Source: JALOAT01 sp041687015 (GTDB taxonomy: Bacteria; Pseudomonadota; Gammaproteobacteria; Thiohalomonadales; Thiohalomonadaceae). From it: a DNA stretch of 64,000 nucleotides. The stretch covers positions 30,681 to 94,680 of the forward strand of contig JAWLCT010000010.1 of assembly GCA_041687015.1 (NCBI GenBank), read 5' to 3'. Below the pieces are notes generated by a model. The model saw only the letters and a list, made by a program, of their open reading frames with translations, searched no databases and was not told where the DNA came from. Positions 34,253 through 44,147 of this stretch are shown here, one piece after another. Within the stretch, counting starts at the first letter, position 1; the number at the start of each line of letters is the position of its first letter. The translations under genes were made by a program, and so were the position numbers.

Positions 34253-34759
34253 TTATTCCAGAATCTCTTGAACAGTCTTGCCACGCTTGGCAGCGATCTC
34301 TTCAGGGCTGGACATGACAGTCAGACCCCTCATGGTCGCCTGCACCACGTTGATGGCATTGTTGCTGCCGATGCACTTGGCCAGCACGTTGTGCACGCCC
34401 GCCACCTCGAGGACCGCGCGCATGGCGCCACCCGCGATGATGCCGGTACCATCGGAGGCCGGCTGCATGTAGACCTTGGCGGCACCGTGTTCAGCCATCA
34501 CCGGATACTGCAGGGTTCCGCTGACGATGTTCACTTTGCGCATGTTCTTGCGAGCCTTCTCCATCGCCTTGGCGATGGCGGCGGGCACTTCACGCGCCTT
34601 TCCGAGCCCGAAGCCTACGCGGCCCTGACCGTCACCGACCACCGTAAGGGCGGAGAACCCGAACTGGCGGCCGCCCTTGACCGTCTTGGACACACGGTTA
34701 ACGGCAATGAGCTTCTCGTTCAAGCCGTCGGTGTTGGGAGCAATGTCAAATCCAGCCAT
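34253..34759 (-). CDS. rpsE: 30S ribosomal protein S5
   Basis: 168 aa. Double-stranded-RNA-binding-like N-domain (VNRVSKTVKGGRQFGFSALTVVGD) and C-domain (GTGIIAGGAMRAVLEVAGV). It shapes the mRNA entry site and decoding accuracy. Confidence 0.98.
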   Translation of the reverse strand: MAGFDIAPNTDGLNEKLIAVNRVSKTVKGGRQFGFSALTVVGDGQGRVGFGLGKAREVPAAIAKAMEKARKNMRKVNIVSGTLQYPVMAEHGAAKVYMQPASDGTGIIAGGAMRAVLEVAGVHNVLAKCIGSNNAINVVQATMRGLTVMSSPEEIAAKRGKTVQEILE

Positions 34760-34769
34760 CGTTTAACCT

Positions 34770-35126
34770 TTAGAAGTCGAGGCCGTTCTGCCGGGCGGCG
34801 TCCGCCAGGGCCTTCACACGACCGTGATACTTGAAGCCGGAGCGATCGAACGCAACCTTGGTGACGCCGGCGGCCTTCGCCTTCTCGGCGATCGCCTTGC
34901 CCACTGCAGTGGCAGCATCGACATTGCCGGAGTACTTCAGCCCGGCCTTGAGCTCGGCCTGAACCGTGGATGCCGCAGCGATCACATCGGACCCATTGGG
35001 TGCGATTACCTGCGCGTAGATGTGCCGCGGGGTACGATGAACCGTCAGACGGAACTCGCCCAGTTCGCGGATCTTGGCGCGGGAACGAGTCGCGCGCCGA
35101 ATACGAGACGCTTTCTTGTTTTCCAT
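34770..35126 (-). CDS. rplR: 50S ribosomal protein L18
   Basis: 118 aa. Basic N-terminus (KKASRIRRATRSRAKI), then FRLTVHRTPRHIYAQVI and the end FDRSGFKYHGRVKALADAAR. Binds 5S rRNA together with L5. Confidence 0.98.
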   Translation of the reverse strand: MENKKASRIRRATRSRAKIRELGEFRLTVHRTPRHIYAQVIAPNGSDVIAAASTVQAELKAGLKYSGNVDAATAVGKAIAEKAKAAGVTKVAFDRSGFKYHGRVKALADAARQNGLDF

Positions 35127-35137
35127 CGCCTAGATCC

Positions 35138-35668
35138 TTACTTCTTTTTGGCTTCTTTACGGACGATGATCTCGTCCGAGTACTTCACACCCTTGCCCTT
35201 GTAGGGCTCGGGCGGACGGTACTGACGAATCTCGGCAGCCACTTGGCCGACGAGCTGCTTATTGATGCCCTTGACCAGAATCTCGGTCTGGGTCGGGGTC
35301 TCAATGGTGATACCGGTCGGGATCTCGTAATTCACCGGATGCGAAAAGCCAAGCGCCAGATTCAGCGCCTTGCCCTGCACCTGGGCCCTGTAACCGACGC
35401 CGACCAGTTCCAGCTTCTTTTCGAAGCCGGCGGAAACGCCGCGCAGGAGGTTCGCCACTTGCGCCCGGGTGGTACCGACCAGCGCGATGGCGCCGTCATG
35501 ACCATCCTGGGTGGTGAAGCGAAGCGCAGAGTCTTCCTGATGAATCTTGACCTTGCCGTGGACGGAATAATCCATCGCGCCCTTCGGCCCTTTGGCCGAA
35601 ACGGTTTGACCGCTGACCGTCACGGTCACGCCGGCAGGAATTGCAATCGGATTCGATACGCGTGCCAT
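35138..35668 (-). CDS. rplF: 50S ribosomal protein L6
   Basis: 176 aa with two related domains; the C-terminal family signature PEPYKGKGVKYSDEII is intact. Located near the GTPase-associated centre of the 50S subunit. Confidence 0.98.
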   Translation of the reverse strand: MARVSNPIAIPAGVTVTVSGQTVSAKGPKGAMDYSVHGKVKIHQEDSALRFTTQDGHDGAIALVGTTRAQVANLLRGVSAGFEKKLELVGVGYRAQVQGKALNLALGFSHPVNYEIPTGITIETPTQTEILVKGINKQLVGQVAAEIRQYRPPEPYKGKGVKYSDEIIVRKEAKKK

Positions 35669-35679
35669 GTCGAACCCCC

Positions 35680-36075
35680 TTAAGCCACGAAGCAGATGAT
35701 TTCGCCGCCGTGACCCGCCTTGCGGGCGGCACGATCGGTCATGACACCTGCCGACGTGGAAACCACGGCGATACCCAGGCCGCCGAGCACCTTCGGCAGC
35801 TCGTCCTTACCCTTGTACACACGGAGGCCGGGGCGGCTCACGCGGTCAATGCGTTCGATAACGGGCTTGCCTTCGTAGTACTTGAGCGAAATCCCAAGAA
35901 CCGGCTTGCCATCGATATCCTTTACAGAAAACTCGCTGATGTAACCTTCATCCTTCAGCACCTGGGCGATCGCTTTCTTCAGCTTGGACGAAGGCATCTG
36001 TACCTCCGCCTTCGCAGCGCCCAGACCGTTACGGATGCGGGTCAGCATATCTGCGATAGGATCAGTCATGCTCAT
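35680..36075 (-). CDS. rpsH: 30S ribosomal protein S8
   Basis: 131 aa. DPIADMLTRIRNGL start and GLGIAVVSTSAGVMTDRAARKAGHGGEIICFVA end. Primary 16S binder and, in E. coli, translational repressor of the spc operon through the rplE region. Confidence 0.98.
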   Translation of the reverse strand: MSMTDPIADMLTRIRNGLGAAKAEVQMPSSKLKKAIAQVLKDEGYISEFSVKDIDGKPVLGISLKYYEGKPVIERIDRVSRPGLRVYKGKDELPKVLGGLGIAVVSTSAGVMTDRAARKAGHGGEIICFVA

Positions 36076-36120
36076 GCGGTTTGACTCCGAAATGCCGTAC
36101 TTCGCAGGTACGGCGTCTTC

Positions 36121-36426
36121 TTACCAGCTGGCCTTGCGCAGACCAGGAACTTCGCCCCGCATCGTTGCTTCGCGGAGCTTGTTACGACCGAGCCCGAACT
36201 TGCGATAAACGCCGTGCGGACGACCGGTCAGATTGCAGCGGTTGCGCTGACGCGTTTTGCTCGAGTCGCGCGGGAGTTTCTGGAGCGCTACGACAGCGGC
36301 TTCCTTCTCCTCCATACCGATATCAGGGTTGCTGATCTTTGCCTTGAGCTCTTCGCGCTTCGCGGCGTACTTGTCAGCCAGCTTCTTGCGCTTGATCTCG
36401 CGGTTAATCATCGACGTCTTGGCCAT
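36121..36426 (-). CDS. rpsN: 30S ribosomal protein S14
   Basis: 101 aa, the long zinc-free form: no CXXC pair is present. MAKTSMINREIKRKKLADKY start and RNRCNLTGRPHGVYRKFGLGRNKLRE core. Confidence 0.98.
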   Translation of the reverse strand: MAKTSMINREIKRKKLADKYAAKREELKAKISNPDIGMEEKEAAVVALQKLPRDSSKTRQRNRCNLTGRPHGVYRKFGLGRNKLREATMRGEVPGLRKASW

Positions 36427-36434
36427 GTCTCACC

Positions 36435-36974
36435 TCACCCGCGCAGCGGGAAGTTGAATGCGCGAAGGAGAGCACGACCTTCTTCGTCGGTGCGCGCCGT
36501 CGTGCTGATGGTAATGTCCATGCCTCGGAGCTGATCGACCTTGTCGTAGTTGATCTCCGGGAAGATGATCTGCTCGCGAACACCCATGCTGTAGTTGCCG
36601 CGACCATCAAAGGAGCGCGGATTCAGTCCACGGAAATCGCGGATGCGAGGAATGGCAATCGTGATCAGACGGTCAAGGAACTCGAACATGCGCTCACTGC
36701 GCAGGGTCACCTTGCAGCCGATCGGCCAGTCCTCACGGATCTTGAAACCCGCGATGGACTTGCGCGCATGGGTCACCACCGGCTTCTGGCCGGCAATCGC
36801 CGCCATATCAGCCGTCGCGTGGTCGAGCACCTTCTTGTCCGCAACAGCCTCACCCACGCCCATGTTGAGCGTGATCTTGGTGATGCGGGGCACCTCCATG
36901 ACATTGGCGTACTCAAACTCCTTCAGGAGCTTGGCTACTACGACGTCACGGTAAAAATCTTGCATTCTGGCCAT
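36435..36974 (-). CDS. rplE: 50S ribosomal protein L5
   Basis: 179 aa from ATG 36974 (MARMQDFYRD), matching the E. coli length; a TTG two codons upstream is rejected. ITLNMGVGEAVADKKVLDHA and LRGMDITISTTARTDEEGRALL are family motifs. Binds 5S rRNA and contacts P-site tRNA. Confidence 0.97.
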   Translation of the reverse strand: MARMQDFYRDVVVAKLLKEFEYANVMEVPRITKITLNMGVGEAVADKKVLDHATADMAAIAGQKPVVTHARKSIAGFKIREDWPIGCKVTLRSERMFEFLDRLITIAIPRIRDFRGLNPRSFDGRGNYSMGVREQIIFPEINYDKVDQLRGMDITISTTARTDEEGRALLRAFNFPLRG

Positions 36975-36989
36975 GTTCAAACCCGCCGC

Positions 36990-37307
36990 TTACGCGTCAA
37001 TCACTTCTTGGTTCGACTTGAAGAAACGCACCTTGCGGCCGTCTTCGAGAACCTTGAAACCCACGCGGTCACCCTTGCCCGTCGCGCGATTGAAAATCGC
37101 CACGTTGGACAGATGCAGGGACGCCTCTTTTTCGACGATGCCGCCTGCCACACCGAGGACCGGGTTTGGCTTCTGGTGTTTCTTCACCATGTTGATGTTT
37201 TCGACGATCACGCGGTCGTCTTCCATCACGCGCACCACAGTACCGCGCTTACCCTTGTCTTTTCCGGCGATGACGATGACTTCGTCGCCCTTACGAATCT
37301 TGTTCAT
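36990..37307 (-). CDS. rplX: 50S ribosomal protein L24
   Basis: 105 aa. KOW motif near the N-terminus (KGDEVIVIAGKDKGKRGTVVRV). One of the initiators of 50S assembly. Confidence 0.98.
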   Translation of the reverse strand: MNKIRKGDEVIVIAGKDKGKRGTVVRVMEDDRVIVENINMVKKHQKPNPVLGVAGGIVEKEASLHLSNVAIFNRATGKGDRVGFKVLEDGRKVRFFKSNQEVIDA

Positions 37308-37328
37308 CTTCTTACCCTCGGCCCTGTC

Positions 37329-37697
37329 TTAGAGCACTTCCGGCGCCAGGGAGATGATCTTCATGAACTGCTCGGTACGCAGTTCGCGGGTCACGGGCCC
37401 AAAGATACGGGTTCCGATCGGCTGGAGCTGATTGTTCAGCAGCACCGCCGCGTTGCCGTCAAACCGGATGATCGACCCATCCGGACGGCGCACGCCCTTG
37501 GCGGTGCGCACCACGACAGCGTTGTAAACCTCGCCCTTCTTGACCTTGCCGCGCGGGATCGCCTCTTTGACGCTCACCTTGATGACGTCGCCCACGTTGG
37601 CGTAACGGCGATGGGAACCGCCCAATACCTTAATGCACTGGACGACACGGGCGCCGCTGTTATCGGCGACGTCCAGTTTGGTTTCCATCTGAATCAT
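37329..37697 (-). CDS. rplN: 50S ribosomal protein L14
   Basis: 122 aa from ATG 37697 (MIQMETKLDVADNSGA), the exact family length; the frame is open further upstream but that part is the promoter region. First gene of the spc group. GGAGACAGCC upstream serves as ribosome-binding site. Confidence 0.97.
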   Translation of the reverse strand: MIQMETKLDVADNSGARVVQCIKVLGGSHRRYANVGDVIKVSVKEAIPRGKVKKGEVYNAVVVRTAKGVRRPDGSIIRFDGNAAVLLNNQLQPIGTRIFGPVTRELRTEQFMKIISLAPEVL

Positions 37698-37756
37698 GGC
37701 TGTCTCCGCACACTCTTTTTCTATACCGGCGGTGCTTACCCCGGCAAAGGCGCGCG

Positions 37757-37765
37757 AGTATAGCA
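37757..37765 (-). promoter_or_regulatory. Putative spc-operon promoter (extended -10)
   Basis: On the minus strand TGCTATACT gives an extended -10 (TGN before TATACT, 37757-37762) about 60 bases before rplN. The -35 region has no clear match. It lies in the 141-bp gap between rpsQ and rplN. Confidence 0.5.
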
Positions 37766-37776
37766 CCAATGAGGCG

Positions 37777-37799
37777 CGGCCCAAACTGTTTTTGGGCCG
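37777..37799 (-). other. Hairpin between rpsQ and rplN
   Basis: A nine-bp perfect stem CGGCCCAAA / TTTGGGCCG with a five-base loop lies just upstream of the spc promoter. No T-run follows on the minus strand, so it may be a weak terminator or an RNA-processing site at the S10/spc boundary. Confidence 0.5.
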
Positions 37800-37838
37800 G
37801 ACCTCCACACATTTTTTACCGCCGGGGCAACCCGGCGC

Positions 37839-38099
37839 TTACTTCGCGCGCTCGACGATTTCCACCAGGCGCCAGGCCTTGTTCTTGGAAATCGGTCGGC
37901 CTTCGGCAATGGCCACGAGATCGCCCTCGCGGCATTCGTTGGCCTCGTCATGAGCGTGCAGCTTGGTCGAACGGCGCACAATCTTGCCGTAGATCGGATG
38001 CTTGACGCGGCGCTCGACCAGCACGGTGATGGTCTTGTCCATCTTGTCGCTGACGACGCGGCCGATCACGGTGCGCGCTTGTTTGGCTTGTTCGCTCAT
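37839..38099 (-). CDS. rpsQ: 30S ribosomal protein S17
   Basis: 86 aa, OB fold. TVIGRVVSDKMDKTITVLVERRVKHPIYGKI followed by HDEANECREGDLVAIAEGRPISK. Last gene of the S10 group, two bases after rpmC. Confidence 0.98.
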   Translation of the reverse strand: MSEQAKQARTVIGRVVSDKMDKTITVLVERRVKHPIYGKIVRRSTKLHAHDEANECREGDLVAIAEGRPISKNKAWRLVEIVERAK

Positions 38100-38101
38100 G
38101 C

Positions 38102-38293
38102 TCAGCTACCTGCCTTCTCGTTCAGAATCGTCTTGATGCGGGCGATATCCTTGCGCACGAGCTGGATGCGGTGCGGCTGGGAGAGCTGCCCGGTGCCCTT
38201 TTGCATGCGCAGGTTGAACTGCTCGCGACGCAGGCCGATGAGTTCCTGCTCAAGTTCCTGAACGCTCTTCTGTCGGATGTCTTTTGCTTTCAT
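38102..38293 (-). CDS. rpmC: 50S ribosomal protein L29
   Basis: 63 aa from ATG 38293, which overlaps the rplP stop as TGATG. Two-helix protein: MKAKDIRQKSVQELEQEL and LRREQFNLRMQKGTGQL. Lies at the polypeptide tunnel exit. Confidence 0.97.
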   Translation of the reverse strand: MKAKDIRQKSVQELEQELIGLRREQFNLRMQKGTGQLSQPHRIQLVRKDIARIKTILNEKAGS

Positions 38294-38706
38294 CACAGAA
38301 CCGTCCGGGTTACGAAAGTGGTCTTGACGGGCAGCTTGGCCGCGGCCAGACGGAACGCTTCGCGTGCGATGTCTTCGCTCACGCCTTCCATCTCGTACAA
38401 CATGCGGCCGGGCTGAATCTGGGCAACCCAGAATTCAACATTGCCCTTACCGTTACCCATACGCACTTCCAGAGGCTTCTGGGTGATGGGCTTGTCGGGG
38501 AAGATACGGATCCAGATCTTGCCGCCGCGCTTCACGTGGCGGGTCATGGCGCGGCGCGCCGCTTCGATCTGACGCGCGGTAATCTGTCCGCGCTCCACCG
38601 ACTTCAGGCCAAACTCACCAAAGCTGACCTCGTTGCCCCGCTGGGCCAGGCCGCGGTTACGGCCCTTGTGCTGCTTACGGAATTTCGTTCGCTTAGGCTG
38701 CAACAT
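38293..38706 (-). CDS. rplP: 50S ribosomal protein L16
   Basis: 137 aa. MLQPKRTKFRKQHKGRNRGLA start; EAARRAMTRHVKRGGKIWIRIFPDKP core. Positions A-site tRNA; overlapping coupling with rpmC. Confidence 0.98.
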   Translation of the reverse strand: MLQPKRTKFRKQHKGRNRGLAQRGNEVSFGEFGLKSVERGQITARQIEAARRAMTRHVKRGGKIWIRIFPDKPITQKPLEVRMGNGKGNVEFWVAQIQPGRMLYEMEGVSEDIAREAFRLAAAKLPVKTTFVTRTVL

Positions 38707-38718
38707 GGTGTCCTACTC

Positions 38719-39399
38719 CTACTTGGCGGCGGCCTTCTTGGGCTCTGCCTCGACCGGCGCCTGCTCGCCGAACCCGAAGACCTCACCCTTGAAGATCCAC
38801 ACCTTGATGCCGATCACACCGTAGGTGGTCACAGCCTCGGCAAAACCGTAGTCGATGTCCGCTCGCAAGGTGTGCAGGGGCACGCGGCCCTCGCGATACC
38901 ACTCGCTACGGGCGATTTCGGCACCGTTCAGGCGGCCCGCCACGTTGATCTTGATGCCCTGGGCGCCAAGGCGCATGGCGTTGCCCACCGCGCGCTTCAT
39001 GGCACGGCGGAACATGATGCGCTTCTCAAGCTGCTGGGCGATGCTCTGGGCCACCAAAGTGGCGTCGAGTTCAGGCTTGCGCACCTCTTCGATGTTGATG
39101 TGCACAGGCACATTCATCATGTCGGAGACTTCGCGACGCAGCTTCTCGATGTCTTCGCCCTTCTTGCCGATCACCAGACCCGGACGTGCCGTATGGATGG
39201 TGATGCGGGCGTTACGGGCCGGACGCTCGATCTGGATGCGGCTCACGGAGGCCTGGGCAAGCTTCTTTTGCAGGAAGCTGCGCACATTCAGGTCGGTGCG
39301 GAGAAACTCCGGATAGTTCTTGCTGTTGGCAAACCACTTGGACGTCCAGTCCTTGGTGATGCCCAGGCGAATACCGGTAGGATTGACTTTGTGACCCAT
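38719..39399 (-). CDS. rpsC: 30S ribosomal protein S3
   Basis: 226 aa. KH domain with GLVIGKKGEDIEKLR, then the C-terminal S3 domain (KRAVGNAMRLGAQGIKINVAGRLNGAEIAR) and a Lys/Ala/Glu tail. Forms part of the mRNA entry helicase. Confidence 0.98.
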   Translation of the reverse strand: MGHKVNPTGIRLGITKDWTSKWFANSKNYPEFLRTDLNVRSFLQKKLAQASVSRIQIERPARNARITIHTARPGLVIGKKGEDIEKLRREVSDMMNVPVHINIEEVRKPELDATLVAQSIAQQLEKRIMFRRAMKRAVGNAMRLGAQGIKINVAGRLNGAEIARSEWYREGRVPLHTLRADIDYGFAEAVTTYGVIGIKVWIFKGEVFGFGEQAPVEAEPKKAAAK

Positions 39400-39412
39400 T
39401 ACAGCTTCTCCA

Positions 39413-39745
39413 TCACTTTTCCGCGACGACCACGGTGATGTGGCTCGTCCGCTTCGTAATGCGGTTGGCGCGACCCTTGGCGCGTGCGTACACGCGCTTC
39501 ATGACGGGACCCTCGTCGATCATGATGCTCTTGACCTTGAGTTCGTCGATGTCGGCACCATCGTTGTGCTCCGCGTTCGCGATGGCGGACTCGAGCACCT
39601 TCTTCACCAGATCGGAGCCCTTCTTGGGGCTGAAGGCGAGAAGCTGCAGGGCTTTCTCCACAGCCATACCACGAACCTGGTCGGCGACCAGGCGGCACTT
39701 CTGGGGCGAAATCTTCGCGAATTTCAACTTAGCGGCTGTTTCCAT
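39413..39745 (-). CDS. rplV: 50S ribosomal protein L22
   Basis: 110 aa. KISPQKCRLVADQVRGM start and the extended beta loop PVMKRVYARAKGRANRITKRTSHI that lines the exit tunnel. Confidence 0.98.
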   Translation of the reverse strand: METAAKLKFAKISPQKCRLVADQVRGMAVEKALQLLAFSPKKGSDLVKKVLESAIANAEHNDGADIDELKVKSIMIDEGPVMKRVYARAKGRANRITKRTSHITVVVAEK

Positions 39746-39751
39746 CGCTAA

Positions 39752-40033
39752 TTACCTCTTGCCCGCGGCTTTCTTGTCGGCCGCATGTCCACGGAACGTA
39801 CGCGTAGGAGCGAACTCGCCCAGCTTGTGGCCCACCATGTTCTCGGTGACGAGAATGGGCACGTGCTGCTTGCCATTGTGGACGGCGATGGTCAGGCCGA
39901 TCATGTCGGGAAGCACCATCGAACGACGCGACCAGGTCTTGATCGGACGGCGGTTGTTCGTCGCGACAGCTTCAGCGACCTTCGCGGCCAGATGGTGGTC
40001 GACGAACGGGCCTTTCTTTATAGAGCGCGGCAT
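39752..40033 (-). CDS. rpsS: 30S ribosomal protein S19
   Basis: 93 aa. MPRSIKKGPFVDHHLAAKV start and HNGKQHVPILVTENMVGHKLGEFAPTR core. Located in the 30S head. Confidence 0.98.
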   Translation of the reverse strand: MPRSIKKGPFVDHHLAAKVAEAVATNNRRPIKTWSRRSMVLPDMIGLTIAVHNGKQHVPILVTENMVGHKLGEFAPTRTFRGHAADKKAAGKR

Positions 40034-40049
40034 TGGACTAGCCCTCTAA

Positions 40050-40877
40050 TTACTTGCTGTTACGACGGCGCACGATCATGCCTTGCGTGCGCTTGTTCTT
40101 GCGGGTCTTGTGACCCTTGGTCGGCGTGCCCCACGGGCTCACCGGGTGACGGCCACCCTTGGTGCGGCCTTCACCACCACCGTGCGGGTGGTCTACCGGG
40201 TTCATGGCGATACCACGCACCGTCGGACGGATGCCGATCCAGCGCTTGGCACCGGCCTTGCCGAACTTCTGCAGGCTGTGCTCTGAATTGCCCACTTCGC
40301 CCACGGTGGCCTTGCAGTCCACGTGCACCTTGCGCATCTCGCCGGAACGCAGGCGGATGGTCGCGTAGGCGCCTTCGCGCGCAATCAGCTGCACGGAGCT
40401 GCCGGCACTACGTGCCAGCTGAGCACCTTTGCCAGGCTTGAGCTCGATGCAGTGCACGTTGGTACCCACCGGGATGTGGCGCAACGCCATGGCATTGCCG
40501 GGCTTAATCGCTGCGCTGGAGCCGGACATGATTTCGTCACCGGCCTTCACACCCGCGGGGGCGATGATGTAGCGGCGCTCGCCATCCGCGTACAGCACCA
40601 GCGCAATGTTCGCGGTACGGTTCGGATCGTATTCCAGGCGCTCCACGCGGCCGGCGATGCCGTCCTTGTTGCGCTTGAAGTCGATCAGGCGGTAATGCTG
40701 CTTTTGACCACCACCCTGGTGACGGGTAGTGATGCGCCCCTGATTGTTTCGACCGCCGTTACGCGTCTGCTTTTCGAGCAGCGGCGCATAAGGCGCGCCC
40801 TTATGCAGGTCAGGGCTGACCGCCTTGACCACGAAACGGCGGCCAGCCGAAGTCGGTTTAGTCTTTACGAGTGCCAT
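40050..40877 (-). CDS. rplB: 50S ribosomal protein L2
   Basis: 275 aa from ATG 40877 (MALVKTKPTSAGRRF). Contains KRNKDGIAGRVERLEYDPNRTANIALV and the C-terminal signature RGIAMNPVDHPHGGGEGRTKGG, including the histidine important near the peptidyl-transferase centre. Confidence 0.98.
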   Translation of the reverse strand: MALVKTKPTSAGRRFVVKAVSPDLHKGAPYAPLLEKQTRNGGRNNQGRITTRHQGGGQKQHYRLIDFKRNKDGIAGRVERLEYDPNRTANIALVLYADGERRYIIAPAGVKAGDEIMSGSSAAIKPGNAMALRHIPVGTNVHCIELKPGKGAQLARSAGSSVQLIAREGAYATIRLRSGEMRKVHVDCKATVGEVGNSEHSLQKFGKAGAKRWIGIRPTVRGIAMNPVDHPHGGGEGRTKGGRHPVSPWGTPTKGHKTRKNKRTQGMIVRRRNSK

Positions 40878-40894
40878 TTTGCGGTTCCTCGACC

Positions 40895-41191
40895 TTACTC
40901 GCCGCCAGCGAGATTGATTTCCTGGCCCGTCTTGACGGTGACGTAGGCCTTCTTCCAATCGCTGCGGCTGCCAAAACGCTGGCCAAAGCGCTTGTTCTTG
41001 CCCTTCACGTTCGCGACACGAACCGCATCCACGGACACATTGAACAGCTGTTCAACCGCAGCCTTGATCTCGGGCTTGGTCGCATCCGCCACCACACGAA
41101 ACACATACTGATTGTGCTTCTCACCCACCGTCGTGCTTTTTTCGGACACCTGCGGCGCCAGCAGCACCTGCATCAAGCGTTCCTGATTCAT
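40895..41191 (-). CDS. rplW: 50S ribosomal protein L23
   Basis: 98 aa. LLAPQVSEKSTTVGEKHNQYVFRV start and AAVEQLFNVSVDAVRVANVKGKNKRFG. Docking site at the tunnel exit for trigger factor and SRP. Its ATG overlaps the rplD stop (ATGA). Confidence 0.98.
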   Translation of the reverse strand: MNQERLMQVLLAPQVSEKSTTVGEKHNQYVFRVVADATKPEIKAAVEQLFNVSVDAVRVANVKGKNKRFGQRFGSRSDWKKAYVTVKTGQEINLAGGE

Positions 41192-41811
41192 GCCAGCATC
41201 TCCTCTACCTGCTTCACCGCGGGCACGGTAATCAGCACCTTTTCGAACCGGACCAGGCTCACGGGATCGAGCTGACGTGCGCCGAGCACCTCGACATTCG
41301 CGAGATTACGGGCGGAGAGGTACAGATTGTCGTCAACCTGATCGGACACGATCAGGACGTTGTCCAGACCCATGGCCTTGAGCTTTTCCACCAGACCCTT
41401 GGTCTTGGGGGCATCCATGGCGAACTGTTCCACGACCATCAGGCGATCCTGGCGAATCAGCTCACCGAGAATGGAGCGCAGGGCGCCGCGATACATCTTG
41501 CGGTTGACCTTCTGGCTGAAGTTCTCTTCCGGCATGGACGGGTGGATCTTGCCGCCGCCCCGCCACAGCGGGCTGCGGATGCTGCCGGCGCGGGCACGAC
41601 CGGTGCCCTTCTGGCGCCAGGGCTTTGCACCGCCACCGCGGACGGCTTCACGACTCTTCTGCGCGCGGGTGCCCTGACGAGCGCCGGCCAGATACGCCGT
41701 GACGACCTGATGAATCAGCGCTTCGTTGAATGCCGCGCCAAAGGTGTTTTCGGAGACCTCCACCGTACCCGATGAGGCCTGGCCGTTTGCATTGATGAGA
41801 TTCAGTTGCAT
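41188..41811 (-). CDS. rplD: 50S ribosomal protein L4
   Basis: 207 aa. The tunnel loop GAKPWRQKGTGRARAGSIRSPLWRGGG is intact. In E. coli L4 also represses the S10 operon through its leader; no comparable long leader is present upstream of rpsJ here. Confidence 0.98.
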   Translation of the reverse strand: MQLNLINANGQASSGTVEVSENTFGAAFNEALIHQVVTAYLAGARQGTRAQKSREAVRGGGAKPWRQKGTGRARAGSIRSPLWRGGGKIHPSMPEENFSQKVNRKMYRGALRSILGELIRQDRLMVVEQFAMDAPKTKGLVEKLKAMGLDNVLIVSDQVDDNLYLSARNLANVEVLGARQLDPVSLVRFEKVLITVPAVKQVEEMLA

Positions 41812-41822
41812 GGGTCAGCTCC

Positions 41823-42461
41823 TCACGCCTTTACTGCGGGGCGCACAACGACGTCCGCGCCCTTCGGGCCCGGGACCGCGCCCTTTACCAGAAGCAGGTT
41901 GCGCTCGGCGTCGACACGCACGAGTTCAAGCGTCTGGGCGGTACGGGCGACCGCACCCATATGACCTGCCATGCGCTTGCCCTTGAACACGCGGCCCGGA
42001 GACTGACGCTGACCGATGGAGCCGGGCGCACGATGCGACACGGAGTTGCCGTGGGTGGCGTCCTGGGTGGAGAAGTTGTGACGCTTCACACCGCCCTGAA
42101 AGCCTTTACCGATGGTCGTGCCGGAGACGTCGACCTTCTGGCCGGCTTCGAAGATGTCGACCTTGATTTCTGAGCCCGCGGCCAGGCTTTCGCCTTCGCC
42201 TTCGCCCAGACGGAATTCGCAGAGGGTGCGGCCCGCTTCGACACCGGCCTTGGCGAAATGACCCGCCATGGCCTTGGTGACGCGCGTAGCACGGCGCGAA
42301 CCCACGGTCACCTGGACGGCACGGTAGCCGTCGGCTTCCAGGGTTTTCACCTGGGTGACACGGTTAGGTTCGACCTCGATGACGGTCACCGGAACGGAGA
42401 CGCCATCTTCAGTGAAAACGCGGGTCATACCGCGTTTGCGACCGATGAGTCCGATTGCCAT
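41823..42461 (-). CDS. rplC: 50S ribosomal protein L3
   Basis: 212 aa. IGLIGRKRGMTRVFTEDGVSVPVTVIEV start and GFQGGVKRHNFSTQDATHGNSVSHRAPGSIGQ, the extension that reaches the peptidyl-transferase centre. Confidence 0.98.
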   Translation of the reverse strand: MAIGLIGRKRGMTRVFTEDGVSVPVTVIEVEPNRVTQVKTLEADGYRAVQVTVGSRRATRVTKAMAGHFAKAGVEAGRTLCEFRLGEGEGESLAAGSEIKVDIFEAGQKVDVSGTTIGKGFQGGVKRHNFSTQDATHGNSVSHRAPGSIGQRQSPGRVFKGKRMAGHMGAVARTAQTLELVRVDAERNLLLVKGAVPGPKGADVVVRPAVKA

Positions 42462-42524
42462 TGTTATAAACCTCTCACCGTACCGATTTCGATTGACCGG
42501 TACTGTTAGGAGACCGAGGTCTCG

Positions 42525-42839
42525 TTAGCTCAACTTGATCTGTACGTCGACGCCCGCAGCCAGATCCAGCTTCATGAGGGCATCCACGGTCTTGTCCGTG
42601 GGATCGACGATGTCCATGAGACGCTTGTGGGTGCGCAGCTCGTACTGATCGCGCGCATCCTTGTCGGCGTGGGGGGATACCAGCACCGTAAAACGCTCCT
42701 GCTTGGTTGGGAGCGGAATCGGGCCTTTAACCTGGGCGCCAGTGCGCTTGGCGGTCTCGACGATCTCGCGCGCGGACTGGTCGATGAGCCGATGATCGAA
42801 CGCCTTCAGGCGAATACGAATACGTTGACTGGTCGCCAT
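42525..42839 (-). CDS. rpsJ: 30S ribosomal protein S10 (NusE)
   Basis: 104 aa. RIRIRLKAFDHRLIDQSAREIVETAKRTGA and LRTHKRLMDIVDPTDKTVDALMKLDL. Acts in the 30S head and, as NusE, in antitermination with NusB and NusG. First gene of the S10 group; the upstream gap to tuf is only 89 bp. Confidence 0.98.
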   Translation of the reverse strand: MATSQRIRIRLKAFDHRLIDQSAREIVETAKRTGAQVKGPIPLPTKQERFTVLVSPHADKDARDQYELRTHKRLMDIVDPTDKTVDALMKLDLAAGVDVQIKLS

Positions 42840-42881
42840 TGTTCTGAACCTACCCGTTTCTAAAGAGCTGAGGCCAACACG

Positions 42882-42910
42882 AAAGGGGGCGCAGTATACA
42901 CTGCGCCCCC
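42882..42910 (-). terminator. Terminator-like hairpin after tuf (str operon end)
   Basis: Perfect ten-bp stem GGGGGCGCAG / CTGCGCCCCC with loop TATACA, followed on the minus strand by TTTCG. The stem is strong but the T-run short, so read-through into the S10 genes is likely. Confidence 0.65.
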
Positions 42911-42928
42911 GCGTCTGGCTAGACGGCT

Positions 42929-44119
<1,191 letters not shown>

Positions 44120-44147
44120 AGTACTGTACCTCGCTCGTTAATCTTGA

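Noticed and set aside
37329..37808. Extended rplN with 37 extra N-terminal residues
   Set aside because: The extension covers the spc promoter region and is absent from the L14 family; ATG 37697 gives exactly the family length.
40050..40958. Extended rplB with 27 extra N-terminal residues
   Set aside because: The extension overlaps rplW and has no homology to L2; ATG 40877 gives the usual start MALVK.
42885..42910. TATACT inside the tuf hairpin as the -10 of an S10 promoter
   Set aside because: The box lies in the loop of a strong hairpin, with no -35 at a suitable distance; a promoter before rpsJ could not be supported.
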